Part shown: positions 27,562-39,854 of the stretch, one piece after another | Position numbering within the stretch: position 1 is the stretch's first letter | Layout of the letters: every line of letters begins with the position of its first letter | Assembly: GCF_000484695.1 (NCBI RefSeq) | Contig: NZ_AXVR01000009.1 | Location: forward strand, 1 to 64,000 | Source: Salinispora cortesiana | GTDB lineage: Bacteria > Actinomycetota > Actinomycetes > Mycobacteriales > Micromonosporaceae | DNA length: 64,000 nt | Direction of reading: 5' to 3' | The notes under the pieces: model-generated | Told to the model about the DNA's origin: nothing | The model's input: only the letters and a program-made list of their open reading frames with translations | The model's database searches: none | Position numbers and translations under genes: made by a program

Positions 27562-28158
27562 ATGACTGATGACCGGGAACGGGCCGGGCCGACTCCGCGC
27601 GCGGTGCATATCGACCACCGGCAGGTGCGGGTGTTGGCGCACCCCCTACGGATCCGGCTCCTCGGGGCGTTGCGAATGCAGGGCTCCGCGACCGCCACCA
27701 TGCTGGCCGAACTGCTCGACACCAACACCGGTGCCACCAGCTACCACCTGCGTCAGCTCGCCGACGTGGGGCTGGTCGCCGAGGACCCGGAGCAGGGCGC
27801 CGGCCGGCAGCGCTGGTGGCGGGCCGCACACGAGCTCAGCGACTTCGAGCCCACCGACTTCGACGACGACCCGGACGCCCGCGCCGCCATGGAGTGGATC
27901 CAGGGCCACCAGGTGCGCCTGCTGACCGAGCAGGCGCAGCGGTGGTACGCGGCACAGAGCCAGTGGTCGTCGGAGTGGCGGGACGCCTTCGGGATGGGTG
28001 ACGCCTTCCTGACCCTCCCGGTAGACCGGCTGAAGGCGCTCAACGACGAACTCTGGCAGGTCCTGGAGCGCTACCGCGAATCGGCCGACCCGCCGGAGCC
28101 CGGCGCCGAGCAGGTTCAGGTCTACCTCGCCGCCTACCCGCTACCGAAGGAGGCGTGA
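27562..28158 (+). CDS. ArsR-family winged-helix regulator
   Basis: 198 residues. Residues about 18-90 form an ArsR/HTH_20 winged helix (VRVLAHPLRIRLLGALRMQG, ATSYHLRQLADVGLVAED). The metal-binding cysteines of classical ArsR sensors are absent. The C-terminal half is helical and Trp-rich (WSSEWRDAF) and is typical of actinobacterial regulators paired with exporters; it may sense a drug or metabolite. The stop overlaps the MFS start by one base, so both products are made together. The upstream repeats suggest self-control. Confidence 0.85.
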   Translation: MTDDRERAGPTPRAVHIDHRQVRVLAHPLRIRLLGALRMQGSATATMLAELLDTNTGATSYHLRQLADVGLVAEDPEQGAGRQRWWRAAHELSDFEPTDFDDDPDARAAMEWIQGHQVRLLTEQAQRWYAAQSQWSSEWRDAFGMGDAFLTLPVDRLKALNDELWQVLERYRESADPPEPGAEQVQVYLAAYPLPKEA

Positions 28159-29546
28159 TGGCTGCCCTCTCCGTCCAGCAGGTCCGCAACCGCTACCTCA
28201 TCCTGCTCAGCCTGCGCTGGCTGCCGGTCGGCCTGCTGGTCCCGGTCTTCGTCCTGCTGATGCAGGAGCGGGGCCTCACCCTCGCCGAGATCGGCATGGC
28301 GTTCGCGGCCCAGGGTGTCCTCGTCCTCGCGCTCGAGTTGCCGACCGCCGGGCTCGCCGACGCCGTGGGACGCCGACCGGTGCTGGTGCTCGCCGCGGTG
28401 GTCAACCTCGCCTCCGTGGCGCTCTTCGTCGTGGCCGACTCGTTCGCCCTCCTGGTAGTGATGTGGGCGTTGCAGGGGGTCTATCGGGCGCTGGACAGCG
28501 GCCCGCTCGAGTCCTGGTTCGTGGACAGCACCCTCGCCGCCGACCCCGAGGCCGAGTACGAGCGGGGCCTGAGCCAGGGCGGGACGGCCGTCGGCGTCGC
28601 CATGGCGGCCGGTGCCCTGCTCAGCGGCGGGCTGGTCGCGTTCGGCCCGGTCGGCCCGTTCAGCGCGTTGACCATGCCGATCGTGGCCATCGTGGTGCTG
28701 CAGATCGTCGGGCTGGTGGCCCTGCTCGCCCTGATGCGCGAGCGTCGTACCACCGCCGGGTCGTCGGCGCTCCGCGAGTCGATCGCGGAGGCCCCCCGGA
28801 TGATCGGCCAGGCGATGGGTCTGCTCCGCCGCTCCCGGGTGCTGCTCGCCCTGCTCTCGGTCGAGCTCTTCTGGGGCTTCGGCATGGTCACTTTTGAAGC
28901 TCTCCTGCCGGTCCGGCTCGCCGAGGTGCTCGGCGACTCCGATCGAGCCGGGGCGCTGCTCGGGCCGGCAACCATGGTGGCCTGGCTCGCGAATGCCGGC
29001 GGCGCGGCGGCGACCCCGCTGCTCACTCGGTGGCTGGGCGCCGCGCCCGCCGCGGCGCTGCTGCGGATCGCGCAGGGCATCACCGTGGTCGGGATGGCGC
29101 TGCTCGCCGGTCCGGTCGGCGTGCTGATCGCCTTCGTCGTGTGCTACGTCGTGCATGGCGCCTCGAACCCGTTGCACATGGGGCTGGTGCACCGGCAGGT
29201 CGACGGGCCGTACCGAACCAGTGTGGTCTCCCTGAACTCGATGGTGTCCATGCCTGCCGGTGCCGCTGGCGGGATCCTGCTCGGCCTGGTCGCCGACCGG
29301 GCCGGCGTCAGTGTCGCGATGCTGGCCGGCGCGGTCGTGCTCGCGATCGCCGCGCCGCTGTACCTGCCCGCCTGGCGGGCGAGCCGCGATGGTTCTCCCG
29401 CCCCGGTCGGTGCGCCGACGGCCGGCGCGTCGTCCGAGTCCCCGGCGACCCAGCCCGAGGGGTCGGCGCCGGTCAGCGGAGAGCCCGCCGTGCCTCCGGC
29501 CCACGCGGGTGACCCGACCACCGGCGCGGGCGCGGCTCGGGGCTGA
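28158..29546 (+). CDS. MFS transporter, probable drug/metabolite exporter
   Basis: 462 residues with about twelve membrane spans. The loop 2-3 motif is present as [16 protein letters not shown] (DxxGRRP variant), and the first span reads [17 protein letters not shown]. The middle cytoplasmic loop carries [16 protein letters not shown]. The last 55 residues are a Pro/Ala/Ser-rich cytoplasmic tail. Translational coupling to the regulator fits inducible efflux; the substrate cannot be inferred. ATG 28158 is preferred over GTG 28155; both have GAAGGAGG upstream. Confidence 0.85.
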   Translation: MAALSVQQVRNRYLILLSLRWLPVGLLVPVFVLLMQERGLTLAEIGMAFAAQGVLVLALELPTAGLADAVGRRPVLVLAAVVNLASVALFVVADSFALLVVMWALQGVYRALDSGPLESWFVDSTLAADPEAEYERGLSQGGTAVGVAMAAGALLSGGLVAFGPVGPFSALTMPIVAIVVLQIVGLVALLALMRERRTTAGSSALRESIAEAPRMIGQAMGLLRRSRVLLALLSVELFWGFGMVTFEALLPVRLAEVLGDSDRAGALLGPATMVAWLANAGGAAATPLLTRWLGAAPAAALLRIAQGITVVGMALLAGPVGVLIAFVVCYVVHGASNPLHMGLVHRQVDGPYRTSVVSLNSMVSMPAGAAGGILLGLVADRAGVSVAMLAGAVVLAIAAPLYLPAWRASRDGSPAPVGAPTAGASSESPATQPEGSAPVSGEPAVPPAHAGDPTTGAGAARG

Positions 29547-29550
29547 TGGT

Positions 29551-29585
29551 GGTGCCACCGGCCGCATTGCGCGGCCGGTGGCACC
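29551..29585. terminator. Terminator after the MFS gene
   Basis: Perfect 15-bp stem (29551-29565 with 29571-29585) and ATTGC loop, starting four bases after the MFS stop. Confidence 0.8.
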
Positions 29586-29667
29586 GGCCGGACCGCAAGG
29601 GGCAGGTCAGCTCCGCCCGGCGGCGCTGATTCTGTCGACCCCGGCCGCGCCCGGTACTGTTCCCGTG

Positions 29668-31176
29668 ATGGATCCCGACGCCCTCTTCTCCTTCGGAGAG
29701 CCCGCCGCCGCGGCTGTCGCGCCCGCGGGTACTGCCGGCGTGGCTGGGTTCGCGCCGGTCGGCCAGGATGCGCCGCTGGCCGTCCGGATGCGCCCGACCG
29801 GGCTCGACGAGCTGATCGGCCAGGACCACCTGCGTGCTCCCGGAGCGCCGTTACACCAACTCGTCTCCGGGGCCGCGCCGATGTCGGTGATCCTCTGGGG
29901 GCCACCCGGCAGTGGGAAGACCACCATCGCGCACCTGGTGGCCGGAGCCACCGACCGTCGCTTCGTGGCGATGTCGGCGCTGAACGCCGGGGTGAAGGAC
30001 GTCCGTGCCGTCATCGACGCCGCCCGCCGGCAGCGCCGCGCCGGCGGCCCGCAGACCGTGCTCTTTATTGACGAGGTGCATCGGTTCAGCAAGACCCAAC
30101 AGGATTCGCTCCTCGCCGCGGTCGAGGACCGGACCGTCACGCTGCTGGCGGCGACGACCGAGAACCCCTATTTCTCCGTCATCTCGCCGCTGTTGTCCCG
30201 GTGCGTGCTCCTCACCCTGCAGCCGCTGGATGACGACGCGGTGCGCAGCCTGCTCCGCCGTGCGGTCGCCGACGGTCGCGGCCTGGGTGGCACGCCCGCT
30301 CTCGCCCCCGACGCCGAGGAGCACCTGGTCCGGCTCGCCGCTGGTGATGTCCGCAAGGCGCTCACCGCCCTGGAAGCCGCGGCCGCCTCCGCCACCGCGG
30401 TCGGCGCCAGCCGCATCGACCTGTCCACCGCCGAGCAGGCGGTGGACAGCGCCGCCGTCCGCTACGACCGCGACGGCGACAGCCACTACGACGTGACCAG
30501 TGCGTTCATCAAAAGCATGCGCGGCTCCGACGTGGATGCGGCGCTGCACTGGCTGGCCCGGATGCTGGTCGCCGGCGAGGACCCGCGGTTCATCGCCCGA
30601 CGGATGGTCATCTTCGCCAGCGAGGATGTCGGCATGGCCGACCCGGGTGCGCTCGGCGTGGCCACCGCCGCCGCCCACGCGGTGGAGTACGTCGGCCTGC
30701 CGGAGGCCCAGCTCAACCTCGCCCAAGCGGTGATCCACCTGACCACGGCCCCGAAGTCGAACTCGGCGACCACCGCTATTGGGGCGGCCCTCGCCGATGT
30801 CCGGGCCGGTCGGGGTGGGGCGGTGCCGCGCGGGCTACGGGACGCGCACTATCCCGGCGCCAAGGGGCTTGGCCACGGCACCGGCTACCGCTATCCCCAC
30901 GACGACCAGCGGGGTGTGGTCAACCAGCAGTACGTGCCCGATGACCTCGTCGGCACCGACTACTACCGGCCCAGCCAGCACGGGGCCGAGCGAGCCGTCG
31001 CCGATCGACTGCCGCTGCTGCGCCGGATCATCCGCCGGTCGGCGCCGACGGCTGACCGCCAGCCGGCGGTGGCGCCCTGCGGCACCGGGGCGGGCAACGG
31101 CCGCCAACCCGAAGGACCGGGTGACGACGGGGCGCACGAGGGTGGCGCGGACGCCACTGAGGAGGGGCAGCAGTGA
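29668..31176 (+). CDS. rarA: Replication-associated recombination protein A (RarA/MgsA)
   Basis: AAA+ clamp-loader-like ATPase that acts at stalled replication forks. 502 residues: [14 protein letters not shown] entry motif, Walker [16 protein letters not shown], Walker [17 protein letters not shown], sensor [18 protein letters not shown], and the C-terminal tetramerisation part with [20 protein letters not shown] and [17 protein letters not shown]. The start is ATG 29668. No ribosome site is visible and a TACTGT -10-like box lies eight bases upstream, so a leaderless mRNA is possible. Codon 62 (29851-29853) is TTA. The last 55 residues are a non-conserved tail. Confidence 0.92.
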   Translation: MDPDALFSFGEPAAAAVAPAGTAGVAGFAPVGQDAPLAVRMRPTGLDELIGQDHLRAPGAPLHQLVSGAAPMSVILWGPPGSGKTTIAHLVAGATDRRFVAMSALNAGVKDVRAVIDAARRQRRAGGPQTVLFIDEVHRFSKTQQDSLLAAVEDRTVTLLAATTENPYFSVISPLLSRCVLLTLQPLDDDAVRSLLRRAVADGRGLGGTPALAPDAEEHLVRLAAGDVRKALTALEAAAASATAVGASRIDLSTAEQAVDSAAVRYDRDGDSHYDVTSAFIKSMRGSDVDAALHWLARMLVAGEDPRFIARRMVIFASEDVGMADPGALGVATAAAHAVEYVGLPEAQLNLAQAVIHLTTAPKSNSATTAIGAALADVRAGRGGAVPRGLRDAHYPGAKGLGHGTGYRYPHDDQRGVVNQQYVPDDLVGTDYYRPSQHGAERAVADRLPLLRRIIRRSAPTADRQPAVAPCGTGAGNGRQPEGPGDDGAHEGGADATEEGQQ

Positions 31177-33494
31177 AGTCGCGAGGGGCGGACCAGCCCG
31201 AGGAGAGCGCCGACCAGCGGCGCAAGGGGCGCCGCTGGGGGCGGGGGAAGGCCGAGGCCGCGGCCGGGGAGCCGGTCACCGGCGAGGAGTTCGGCTGGAT
31301 CGACGACCTGCGTACGGCGAAGGCGCAGCGGGCCGAGCTGGGTCCGGAGGGCGGGTCCGGCCCGTCCACGCCGCCGCAGCGCCCCGGTGCCGAACCGGGG
31401 CCGAGCGCCACCGGTGCTGCCCCGCCCGTTCGGCGAGACGCGCCCGAAGCGCCCCGTCCGCGTCCCGACGCTGGCCGGCGGCCCGGCTCTGCGGAGCCCG
31501 CGACCCCTCCGGGGCCTTCCGCTCCTCCCAGGCATGCTCCTCCTGCGTCGCCCGCTCCTCCCGGGCCTTCCGCTCCTCCCGGCCCTGCAGCCCCGCGGGC
31601 CCACGGGCGCGGTGGCCCGCCCGGCCCGCCGACCTCCGAGCCGGTCGGCCGTGGCCGCCCGGCAGCGCCGGCGCGTCCGCCGGCCGCCGCGTCCCAGCCG
31701 GGCCTCGCCCCGTCGGCCGGCCGGGGTGGACGACGTGGTGCCGGTGAACCGACGGGCGCTCCGGGCACCCCGCCGGCGGTCCCCGGCCGGGCCGGGGACG
31801 AGCCAACCGGTGGGATTCCTCCCGCCGCAGGTGGACACCGGGTGCCAGCCGAGGGCGGCAGGTCACCCGGCCACCGTGCCGCCCCGCCGTCCGGTGGTGT
31901 CGCCCGGCATGGCCGACGGGAGACGCCGGAGGAGGACACCGTGGTACCGCGTGGCCGTCCGTCCGCCCCCGAGGGCGGTCCGGGGCGGGCCACGCCCGCG
32001 GTGAACACCGACATCCCGAGCCCGCGAACCGACAGCGCCGACCCGGCCACCAGCGAGGGGCGGCGAGCTCGACCGAAGCGGCCCGCCGACTGGCTACGGC
32101 AGGCCGGCCGTACTCCCCACCAGACCGACCCCACGCTGCGTTCCCTGAATCAACCGGCGGTCCCCCCGGGCTCGCCGGTAGCCCCGCGTAGCGGGCCGCC
32201 CGCCGGCGGCCGGGGACCCGCTGACGGTTCGCGTTCGGGACCTGAACCGTCCCGGGGCGGTCCCGCAGCCGGGCGAGCGCGGCCCGGCCCCGCCGGTCCG
32301 CACCCGACAGCGGCCGGCCCCGCGCGGCCACACCCGCCCGCCGGACCGGCTGCTGAGCGGCCCCGCCCGTCCGCCGCCGCGAGCGGTGCGATCGGTGAGC
32401 AGCCTCCGTCTGGCCCGGGCGTTGTCCGTCCGGGCCATCCGGACCAGCCGCCGCCGCCACGAGCTGCCGCCGGGCCGCCGTTGGGCACGGTTGCCCCGCG
32501 GCGGGCCGGCCCGCCGACTCCGCCGGTGGGTGGAGCTCATTCGCCCGGCGTAGCCCGGCCCGGCGGTGGCCCGGGCGGTCAACCCCCGATGGTGGCCCCG
32601 CCCGGCGCTGTCCGGCCCGGTGATGCGCCAGCTGTTCCCCGGCCCGCGGCGGGGACGGCCCGGCCCGTCGGCCCCCGTCCCAGCGTGGACGAGCGACCGT
32701 CGGGTCGCGCGCTGCCGCCACCCCGAGAGCCGGCCCGGGCCACGCCCCCGGGCGTCCCGCCAGCGTCGTTGGACGCCGCGCCGGACGGGTCGCCGCGCGG
32801 CCGGGCAGAACCGCCCGCGGTCGACACCGCCGCACCGGACGGCCCCGGCGGAGCCCGCTCGTACCTGCGCCGGCAATCGCAGCAGCGGCTCCGGACCGGA
32901 GCCCTGGCGCTGGCCAGCATTGTGCTGCTCGGAGTGGTCCCGGCCGTCTTCGGGCTACAGACGCTGAGTCGTGACCCGGTCTTCGACACCCTCGACCAGT
33001 TGGCGGTTCCCAGCTGGGCGGCGACCGAGACGGTGGACGACGTCAGTGGCAGTCGCTGGTGTCTGCTGGACTGTCGACTCCGCGAGCGCACCGTGGCCTC
33101 GGAACGTTCTCCGGAGGAGACTGTCCAGGTCTACGAGGCGTCGCTGCGGGGGGATGGCTGGCGGCCGTGGCAGGTCGACCGTTGCCCCGAGCAACCGGCG
33201 AAGGGCAGCTACACCTGCTGGCGACGGGATGAGCTGACCCTCGATCTGTGGGTACGCGAGCCCGCCTGCGTGCCGCCGCCGGTCGATGGTGAGCCGGCGC
33301 TCGTGCCGTCCCCGGATCCGTCGACCCAGGCGGCGGAGTGCACCGGTTCGTTGGTCTCGGTGAAGGTGCGAAGCGCCATCGACGATGACCGGACGCGACC
33401 GCAGCCGAGCACCGACCCGTCGCTCACCGGTGAGGATCCTTTCCCGACCGTGTCTGAGGATCCGCTCGGTGAACAGACCCCCTCACCATCCTGA
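31173..33494 (+). CDS. Very proline-rich single-pass membrane protein of unknown function
   Basis: 773 residues in three parts. The short charged N-terminus has [19 protein letters not shown]. Then comes about 510 residues of Pro/Gly/Ala/Arg low complexity without fixed repeats. The third part is a span ([19 protein letters not shown], about 578-596) followed by a compact 175-residue extracytoplasmic domain with six or so cysteines ([33 protein letters not shown]) that could form disulfides. GTG 31173 overlaps the rarA TGA and has GAGGAGGGG. It lies between rarA and the DUF948/alaS genes. No family recognised beyond a general resemblance to actinomycete proline-rich membrane proteins. Confidence 0.75.
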   Translation: MKSRGADQPEESADQRRKGRRWGRGKAEAAAGEPVTGEEFGWIDDLRTAKAQRAELGPEGGSGPSTPPQRPGAEPGPSATGAAPPVRRDAPEAPRPRPDAGRRPGSAEPATPPGPSAPPRHAPPASPAPPGPSAPPGPAAPRAHGRGGPPGPPTSEPVGRGRPAAPARPPAAASQPGLAPSAGRGGRRGAGEPTGAPGTPPAVPGRAGDEPTGGIPPAAGGHRVPAEGGRSPGHRAAPPSGGVARHGRRETPEEDTVVPRGRPSAPEGGPGRATPAVNTDIPSPRTDSADPATSEGRRARPKRPADWLRQAGRTPHQTDPTLRSLNQPAVPPGSPVAPRSGPPAGGRGPADGSRSGPEPSRGGPAAGRARPGPAGPHPTAAGPARPHPPAGPAAERPRPSAAASGAIGEQPPSGPGVVRPGHPDQPPPPRAAAGPPLGTVAPRRAGPPTPPVGGAHSPGVARPGGGPGGQPPMVAPPGAVRPGDAPAVPRPAAGTARPVGPRPSVDERPSGRALPPPREPARATPPGVPPASLDAAPDGSPRGRAEPPAVDTAAPDGPGGARSYLRRQSQQRLRTGALALASIVLLGVVPAVFGLQTLSRDPVFDTLDQLAVPSWAATETVDDVSGSRWCLLDCRLRERTVASERSPEETVQVYEASLRGDGWRPWQVDRCPEQPAKGSYTCWRRDELTLDLWVREPACVPPPVDGEPALVPSPDPSTQAAECTGSLVSVKVRSAIDDDRTRPQPSTDPSLTGEDPFPTVSEDPLGEQTPSPS

Positions 33495-33645
33495 GGCGGT
33501 CTCCATCACGGACGGTAGGGTCTGGGCTGGCAGGCCCGCCTGCCTCCGGCAGACCAGTGGCCGGGGCGCGCGGCACGGGTGTGGGGACGACGGCGGCTTG
33601 CTCCGAACGTCCGGTGCCCGCTGATTCGGCTTGAGGAGGACAGGC

Positions 33646-34107
33646 GTGGACCTTGGAGAAGTCGCGGCGCTGATCGCGGCGATCGCGTTCGCGATGTTGG
33701 TGTTGATCCTGGTGCTGCCGATCCTGCGGCTGCGGCACACGGTTGATGCGGCCACCCGGATGATCAACGACGTCAATGACCGCACCGCGCCGCTGCTCGG
33801 CGAGGTCAATACCACGGTGAAGAATGTCAACACCGCGTTGGATCAGGTGCAGACCTCGTTGGATGGGGTGAATCTCCAGCTCGCCAAGGTCGATACCATG
33901 ACCAGCCACGCGCAGAACATCACCGCCAACGTCGCCAACCTCGCCACGATCGTCTCCGCCGCCGCCGCGAGCCCGCTGGTCAAGGTGGCCGCCTTCGGCT
34001 ATGGCGTGCGTCGGGCCACGGCCGCCCGCCGGCATGCGGAGACCGAACGTGAGGTGCGGGACACCATTAAACAGCAACAGCGAGGCCGTCGGCGCGGTCG
34101 CCGCTGA
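33646..34107 (+). CDS. DUF948 membrane protein
   Basis: 153 residues. One N-terminal span (LIAAIAFAMLVLILVLPIL), followed by a long amphipathic coiled region with regular TxxxVNTALDQVQTSLDGV spacing, and a basic end (RQQRGRRRGRR-like). This is the DUF948 layout. GTG 33646 has GAGGAGGA five bases upstream. Family members often precede alaS in actinobacteria, as here; the role is unknown, possibly membrane-associated scaffolding. Confidence 0.85.
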   Translation: MDLGEVAALIAAIAFAMLVLILVLPILRLRHTVDAATRMINDVNDRTAPLLGEVNTTVKNVNTALDQVQTSLDGVNLQLAKVDTMTSHAQNITANVANLATIVSAAAASPLVKVAAFGYGVRRATAARRHAETEREVRDTIKQQQRGRRRGRR

Positions 34108-34138
34108 GCAGCGCCGGGGCGCGCAGGAGGGGGAGAGC

Positions 34139-34440
34139 ATGAGGCGGTTGTTCTGGCTGGGCATCGGGCTGGCCGTGGGCGTGCTGGTGGTCCGCAAGGC
34201 CACCCGGACGGCCCAGGCCTACACGCCGGCCGGGATCGCCGGCGGGCTGTCCGAATCCGCTGGCGGCCTGGCCGAGTCGGTACGTAGCTTCGTGTCGGAC
34301 GTCCGGATCGGAATGGCCGAGCGCGAGCAGGAGATTCACGAGGCCTTCGCGCGCGGCGAGGCGTTTGACGACAACGTCGCCGACCTGCGGGGATATCCGC
34401 ACACCGGTGACCGAGACACTTTCCCGGAGGAGCACCAGCG

Positions 34441-34444
<4 letters not shown>
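34139..34444 (+). CDS. Small membrane-linked hypothetical protein upstream of alaS
   Basis: 101 residues. The N-terminus [20 protein letters not shown] is a membrane segment or anchor, followed by a Gly/Ser segment ([20 protein letters not shown]) and an acidic helix ([18 protein letters not shown]). ATG 34139 lies behind GGAGGGGGAGAG. It overlaps alaS by an ATGA junction, so its level is tied to that of AlaRS. Conserved position next to the DUF948 gene, function unknown. Confidence 0.8.
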
Positions 34445-37119
<2,675 letters not shown>

Positions 37120-37183
37120 GGTGCCGGGGGATGCCCGGTGCCGGAGGCGCAGCCCGCTCGTTCTCCCAGGGAGGTGACCATTC

Positions 37184-37645
37184 GTGGCGCAGTGGTCCCG
37201 GGGCGTACGCCTCGGGGTGGATGTCGGACAGGTCCGGGTCGGCGTGGCTCGGTCCGATCCACACGGCGTCCTAGCTACCCCGCTGGTCACCCTCGCTCGG
37301 GACCGCACCGCCGCCCCGGAGGCGGTCCCCAGCGACATGGCCGAGCTGGCCGCGTTGGTGACCGAACACGAGGCGGTCGAGGTGGTGGTTGGCCTTCCGG
37401 TGAATCTCGCCGGTCGGCAGGGCCCGGCCGCCGTACACGTGCAGGCGTATGTCAGCCGTCTGGTCGAAGTGATTTCGCCTGTGCCGGTGACGCTCACCGA
37501 CGAGCGGATGTCGACGGTGGTGGCTAGTCGTAGGCTTGCGGAGCGTGGCGTTCGGGGGCGGCGGCAGCGGGCGGTGGTGGACCAGGCGGCCGCGGTGGAA
37601 ATCCTGCAGAGCTGGCTCGATGCGCAGCGGAGGCGGATGCAATGA
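37184..37645 (+). CDS. ruvX: YqgF/RuvX family putative Holliday junction resolvase
   Basis: 153 residues with the RNase H-like fold of YqgF: VRLGVDVGQVRVGVARSDPH with the first acidic residue, VVVGLPVNLAGRQGPAA, and the ending DERMSTVVASRRLAERGVRG with DQAAAVEILQSWLD. YqgF proteins process pre-16S rRNA ends in E. coli and have been linked to Holliday junctions elsewhere. GTG 37184 follows AGGGAGGTGA. The stop overlaps the mltG ATG (ATGA). Confidence 0.92.
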   Translation: MAQWSRGVRLGVDVGQVRVGVARSDPHGVLATPLVTLARDRTAAPEAVPSDMAELAALVTEHEAVEVVVGLPVNLAGRQGPAAVHVQAYVSRLVEVISPVPVTLTDERMSTVVASRRLAERGVRGRRQRAVVDQAAAVEILQSWLDAQRRRMQ

Positions 37646-38847
37646 TCGAGGATCTGGACCCCGGGTTCGATTCGGATCGGGGGGAGAAGGGCCGGCATCG
37701 ACGCGGCTACGTGCGTAAGCGTAAGCGTCAGCGCGAGCGAGGCTCGGGCGGCGGGCGCGGCAAGACCGTGCTGGCCCTGCTGCTGACCCTGACGCTGCTC
37801 GGCGGCCTAGGTGGTGGCGCCTACTACGGCTTCGAACGGATCCAGAACCTGCTCGGCACGCCAGACTACGACGGGGCCGGGACCGAGGCGGTGACGGTCG
37901 AGATCCCGGAGGGCGCTCCGATCGCCGCCATCGCGGTCACCCTCTACGAGGCCGGGGTGGTCAAGAGTACCAAGGCTTTCGTCAATGCGGCGGAGGAAAA
38001 CAGTCAGAGCAAGAATATTCAGCCCGGCCAGTACGAGTTGCGTAGGCAGATGAGTGGCGAGTACGCCGTGGCCGCGATGCTGGACCCGGAGAACCGGGTC
38101 GTGAACGGGATCACCGTGCCCGAGGGGCGGACCGCGAAGAGCATCTACAAGCTGCTCGCCGAGGAGACCGAGATCCCCGCGGAGGAGTTCGAGGCGGCGG
38201 CGAAGGATCCGCTCGCGCTCGGGGTCCCGGAGTGGTGGTTCAAGCGGACGGATGACCGGACGGTCGAGCCGTCGATCGAGGGTTTCCTCTTCCCCGACAC
38301 CTACGAGCTTCCCCCGGACCCCACGGCTGAGTCGATTCTCGCGCTGATGGTGGAGCGATTCCTCACCGTCGCCGAGGAGCTGGAGTTCGTCGACCGGGTG
38401 CAGAACGAACGCCAGATCGCGCCCTACGAGGCGCTGATCGTCGCGTCGCTCGCCCAAGCCGAGGCGGGCACGCCGGGGGATCTCGGCAAGGTCGCCCGGG
38501 TCGCCTACAACCGGGTCTACGGCGACTTCCAATGCAACTGCCTGGAGATGGATGTCACGGTCAACTACTACCTGGAGTTGACCGGCCAGGAGACCAAGGC
38601 CTCGGCCGATATGACCCAGGACGAGTTGCTTGACACAAAGAGCCCGTACAGCCGCAAGCTCAAGGGCCTGATCCCCACACCGATCAACAACCCGGGCCAG
38701 TTGGCGATGGAAGGCGCCATGGACCCGCCGCCGGGAGACTGGCTCTTCTTCGTCGCGATCAACAAGGAGGGGGAGTCCGCCTTCGCGGAAACCTACGAGG
38801 AGCAGCTGCGCAACGAGGAAAAGGCGAGGGAGGCGGGTGTCATCTGA
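37642..38847 (+). CDS. mltG: Endolytic murein transglycosylase MltG
   Basis: 401 residues. Basic cytoplasmic N-terminus (YVRKRKRQRERGSGGGRG), one span (VLALLLTLTLLGGLGGGAYY), a LysM-like region (VTVEIPEGAPIAAIAVTLYE) and the YceG catalytic domain. The latter has the glutamate in LIVASLAQAEAG, then KVARVAYNR, SPYSRKLKGLIPTPINNPG and FVAINKEG. It cleaves nascent glycan strands at the outer face of the membrane. Couples to ruvX upstream and overlaps aroE by 11 bases. Confidence 0.93.
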   Translation: MIEDLDPGFDSDRGEKGRHRRGYVRKRKRQRERGSGGGRGKTVLALLLTLTLLGGLGGGAYYGFERIQNLLGTPDYDGAGTEAVTVEIPEGAPIAAIAVTLYEAGVVKSTKAFVNAAEENSQSKNIQPGQYELRRQMSGEYAVAAMLDPENRVVNGITVPEGRTAKSIYKLLAEETEIPAEEFEAAAKDPLALGVPEWWFKRTDDRTVEPSIEGFLFPDTYELPPDPTAESILALMVERFLTVAEELEFVDRVQNERQIAPYEALIVASLAQAEAGTPGDLGKVARVAYNRVYGDFQCNCLEMDVTVNYYLELTGQETKASADMTQDELLDTKSPYSRKLKGLIPTPINNPGQLAMEGAMDPPPGDWLFFVAINKEGESAFAETYEEQLRNEEKAREAGVI

Positions 38848-39664
38848 GCGCGTCCGGGCGGCGGTGGTCGGTGCCCCGATCGCGCACTCCCTCTCCCCGG
38901 TGATCCACAACGCCGGCTACGCCGCGGTCGGCCTGCACGACTGGTCGTACACCCGCCTCGAGTGCGCCCAGGCGCAGCTGCCGGCTCTGGTCGCCGGCCT
39001 CGGCCCGGAGTGGGCGGGGCTCTCGGTCACCATGCCGGGCAAGGAGACGGCGCTCGCGGTGGCCGCGACGGCGTCGCCGGTCGCCGCCGCTGTCGGCGCG
39101 GCCAACACGCTGGTCCGCCGGCCGGATGGCTCCTGGCACGCGGACAACACCGATGTCGCCGGCATGGTGGAGGTGCTGACCGCCGCCGGGGTCGGCCCGG
39201 AGTCGACGCTGACGGTGCTCGGCGCCGGTGGTACGGCCCGGGCGGCGGTGGCCGCGGCGGCGGCGCTGCAGGCCCGGGCGGTGACCGTGGTGGCCCGGCG
39301 GGAGGCCGCGATCGCCGACCTGCGTCCGGTGGCCGCGGCGGTGGGCGTGTCGCTGACCGGAGTTCCCTGGGCCGACGCTGTCGTGGCCTGCTCCGCCGAT
39401 GTGGTGATCTCGACCGTGCCGGCCGGGGCCGCCGATCCGCTCGCCGCGGCGGTGGCCTGGCGGCCCACGACTGTGCTCTTCGACGCCCTCTACGACCCCT
39501 GGCCGACCTCGCTCGCGTCCGCCGCACAGACCGCCGGCTGCCGCGTCTGCTCTGGTCTCGATCTGCTGCTGGCCCAGGCGGTCGGCCAGTTCGAGCAGTT
39601 CACCGGGGTGCCGGCGCCCCGTGCGGCGATGGCTGCCGCGCTCACCGCGGCTCGGGCGGGCTGA
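38837..39664 (+). CDS. aroE: Shikimate dehydrogenase
   Basis: Reduces 3-dehydroshikimate to shikimate with NADPH. 275 residues: VVGAPIAHSLSPVIHNAGY binds shikimate, VTMPGKETAL carries the catalytic Lys, NTDVAGMVEVL the Asp, and VLGAGGTARAAVAAAAAL is the cofactor loop. C-terminal DLLLAQAVGQFEQFTG is typical. GTG 38837 overlaps the end of mltG. Separated from the rest of the aromatic genes (aroCKBQ) by the 14-kb polysaccharide block. Confidence 0.93.
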   Translation: MSSERVRAAVVGAPIAHSLSPVIHNAGYAAVGLHDWSYTRLECAQAQLPALVAGLGPEWAGLSVTMPGKETALAVAATASPVAAAVGAANTLVRRPDGSWHADNTDVAGMVEVLTAAGVGPESTLTVLGAGGTARAAVAAAAALQARAVTVVARREAAIADLRPVAAAVGVSLTGVPWADAVVACSADVVISTVPAGAADPLAAAVAWRPTTVLFDALYDPWPTSLASAAQTAGCRVCSGLDLLLAQAVGQFEQFTGVPAPRAAMAAALTAARAG

Positions 39665-39854
39665 TCCCCACAGCGGCGACTCGTCGCGTGCCAATGGGGG
39701 CGAACCGGCGGTGGCGTACGCCGAGCGGGGGAGGCCGGGGCGCTGTCGGAGCGCCGGGGCGGGGCCAGTGGGCAAGTGCCAACCAATCGGTGGATATCGC
39801 TGAGGGGGTCGGGCAAGGCACGCTACGCGGGTTCTCACCCTGTGGAGGCTTAGC

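Noticed and set aside
31276..32835. 519-residue minus-strand ORF in the proline-rich gene
   Set aside because: Low-complexity complement of the Pro/Gly/Arg region; the plus-strand frame is tied to a membrane span and cysteine domain.
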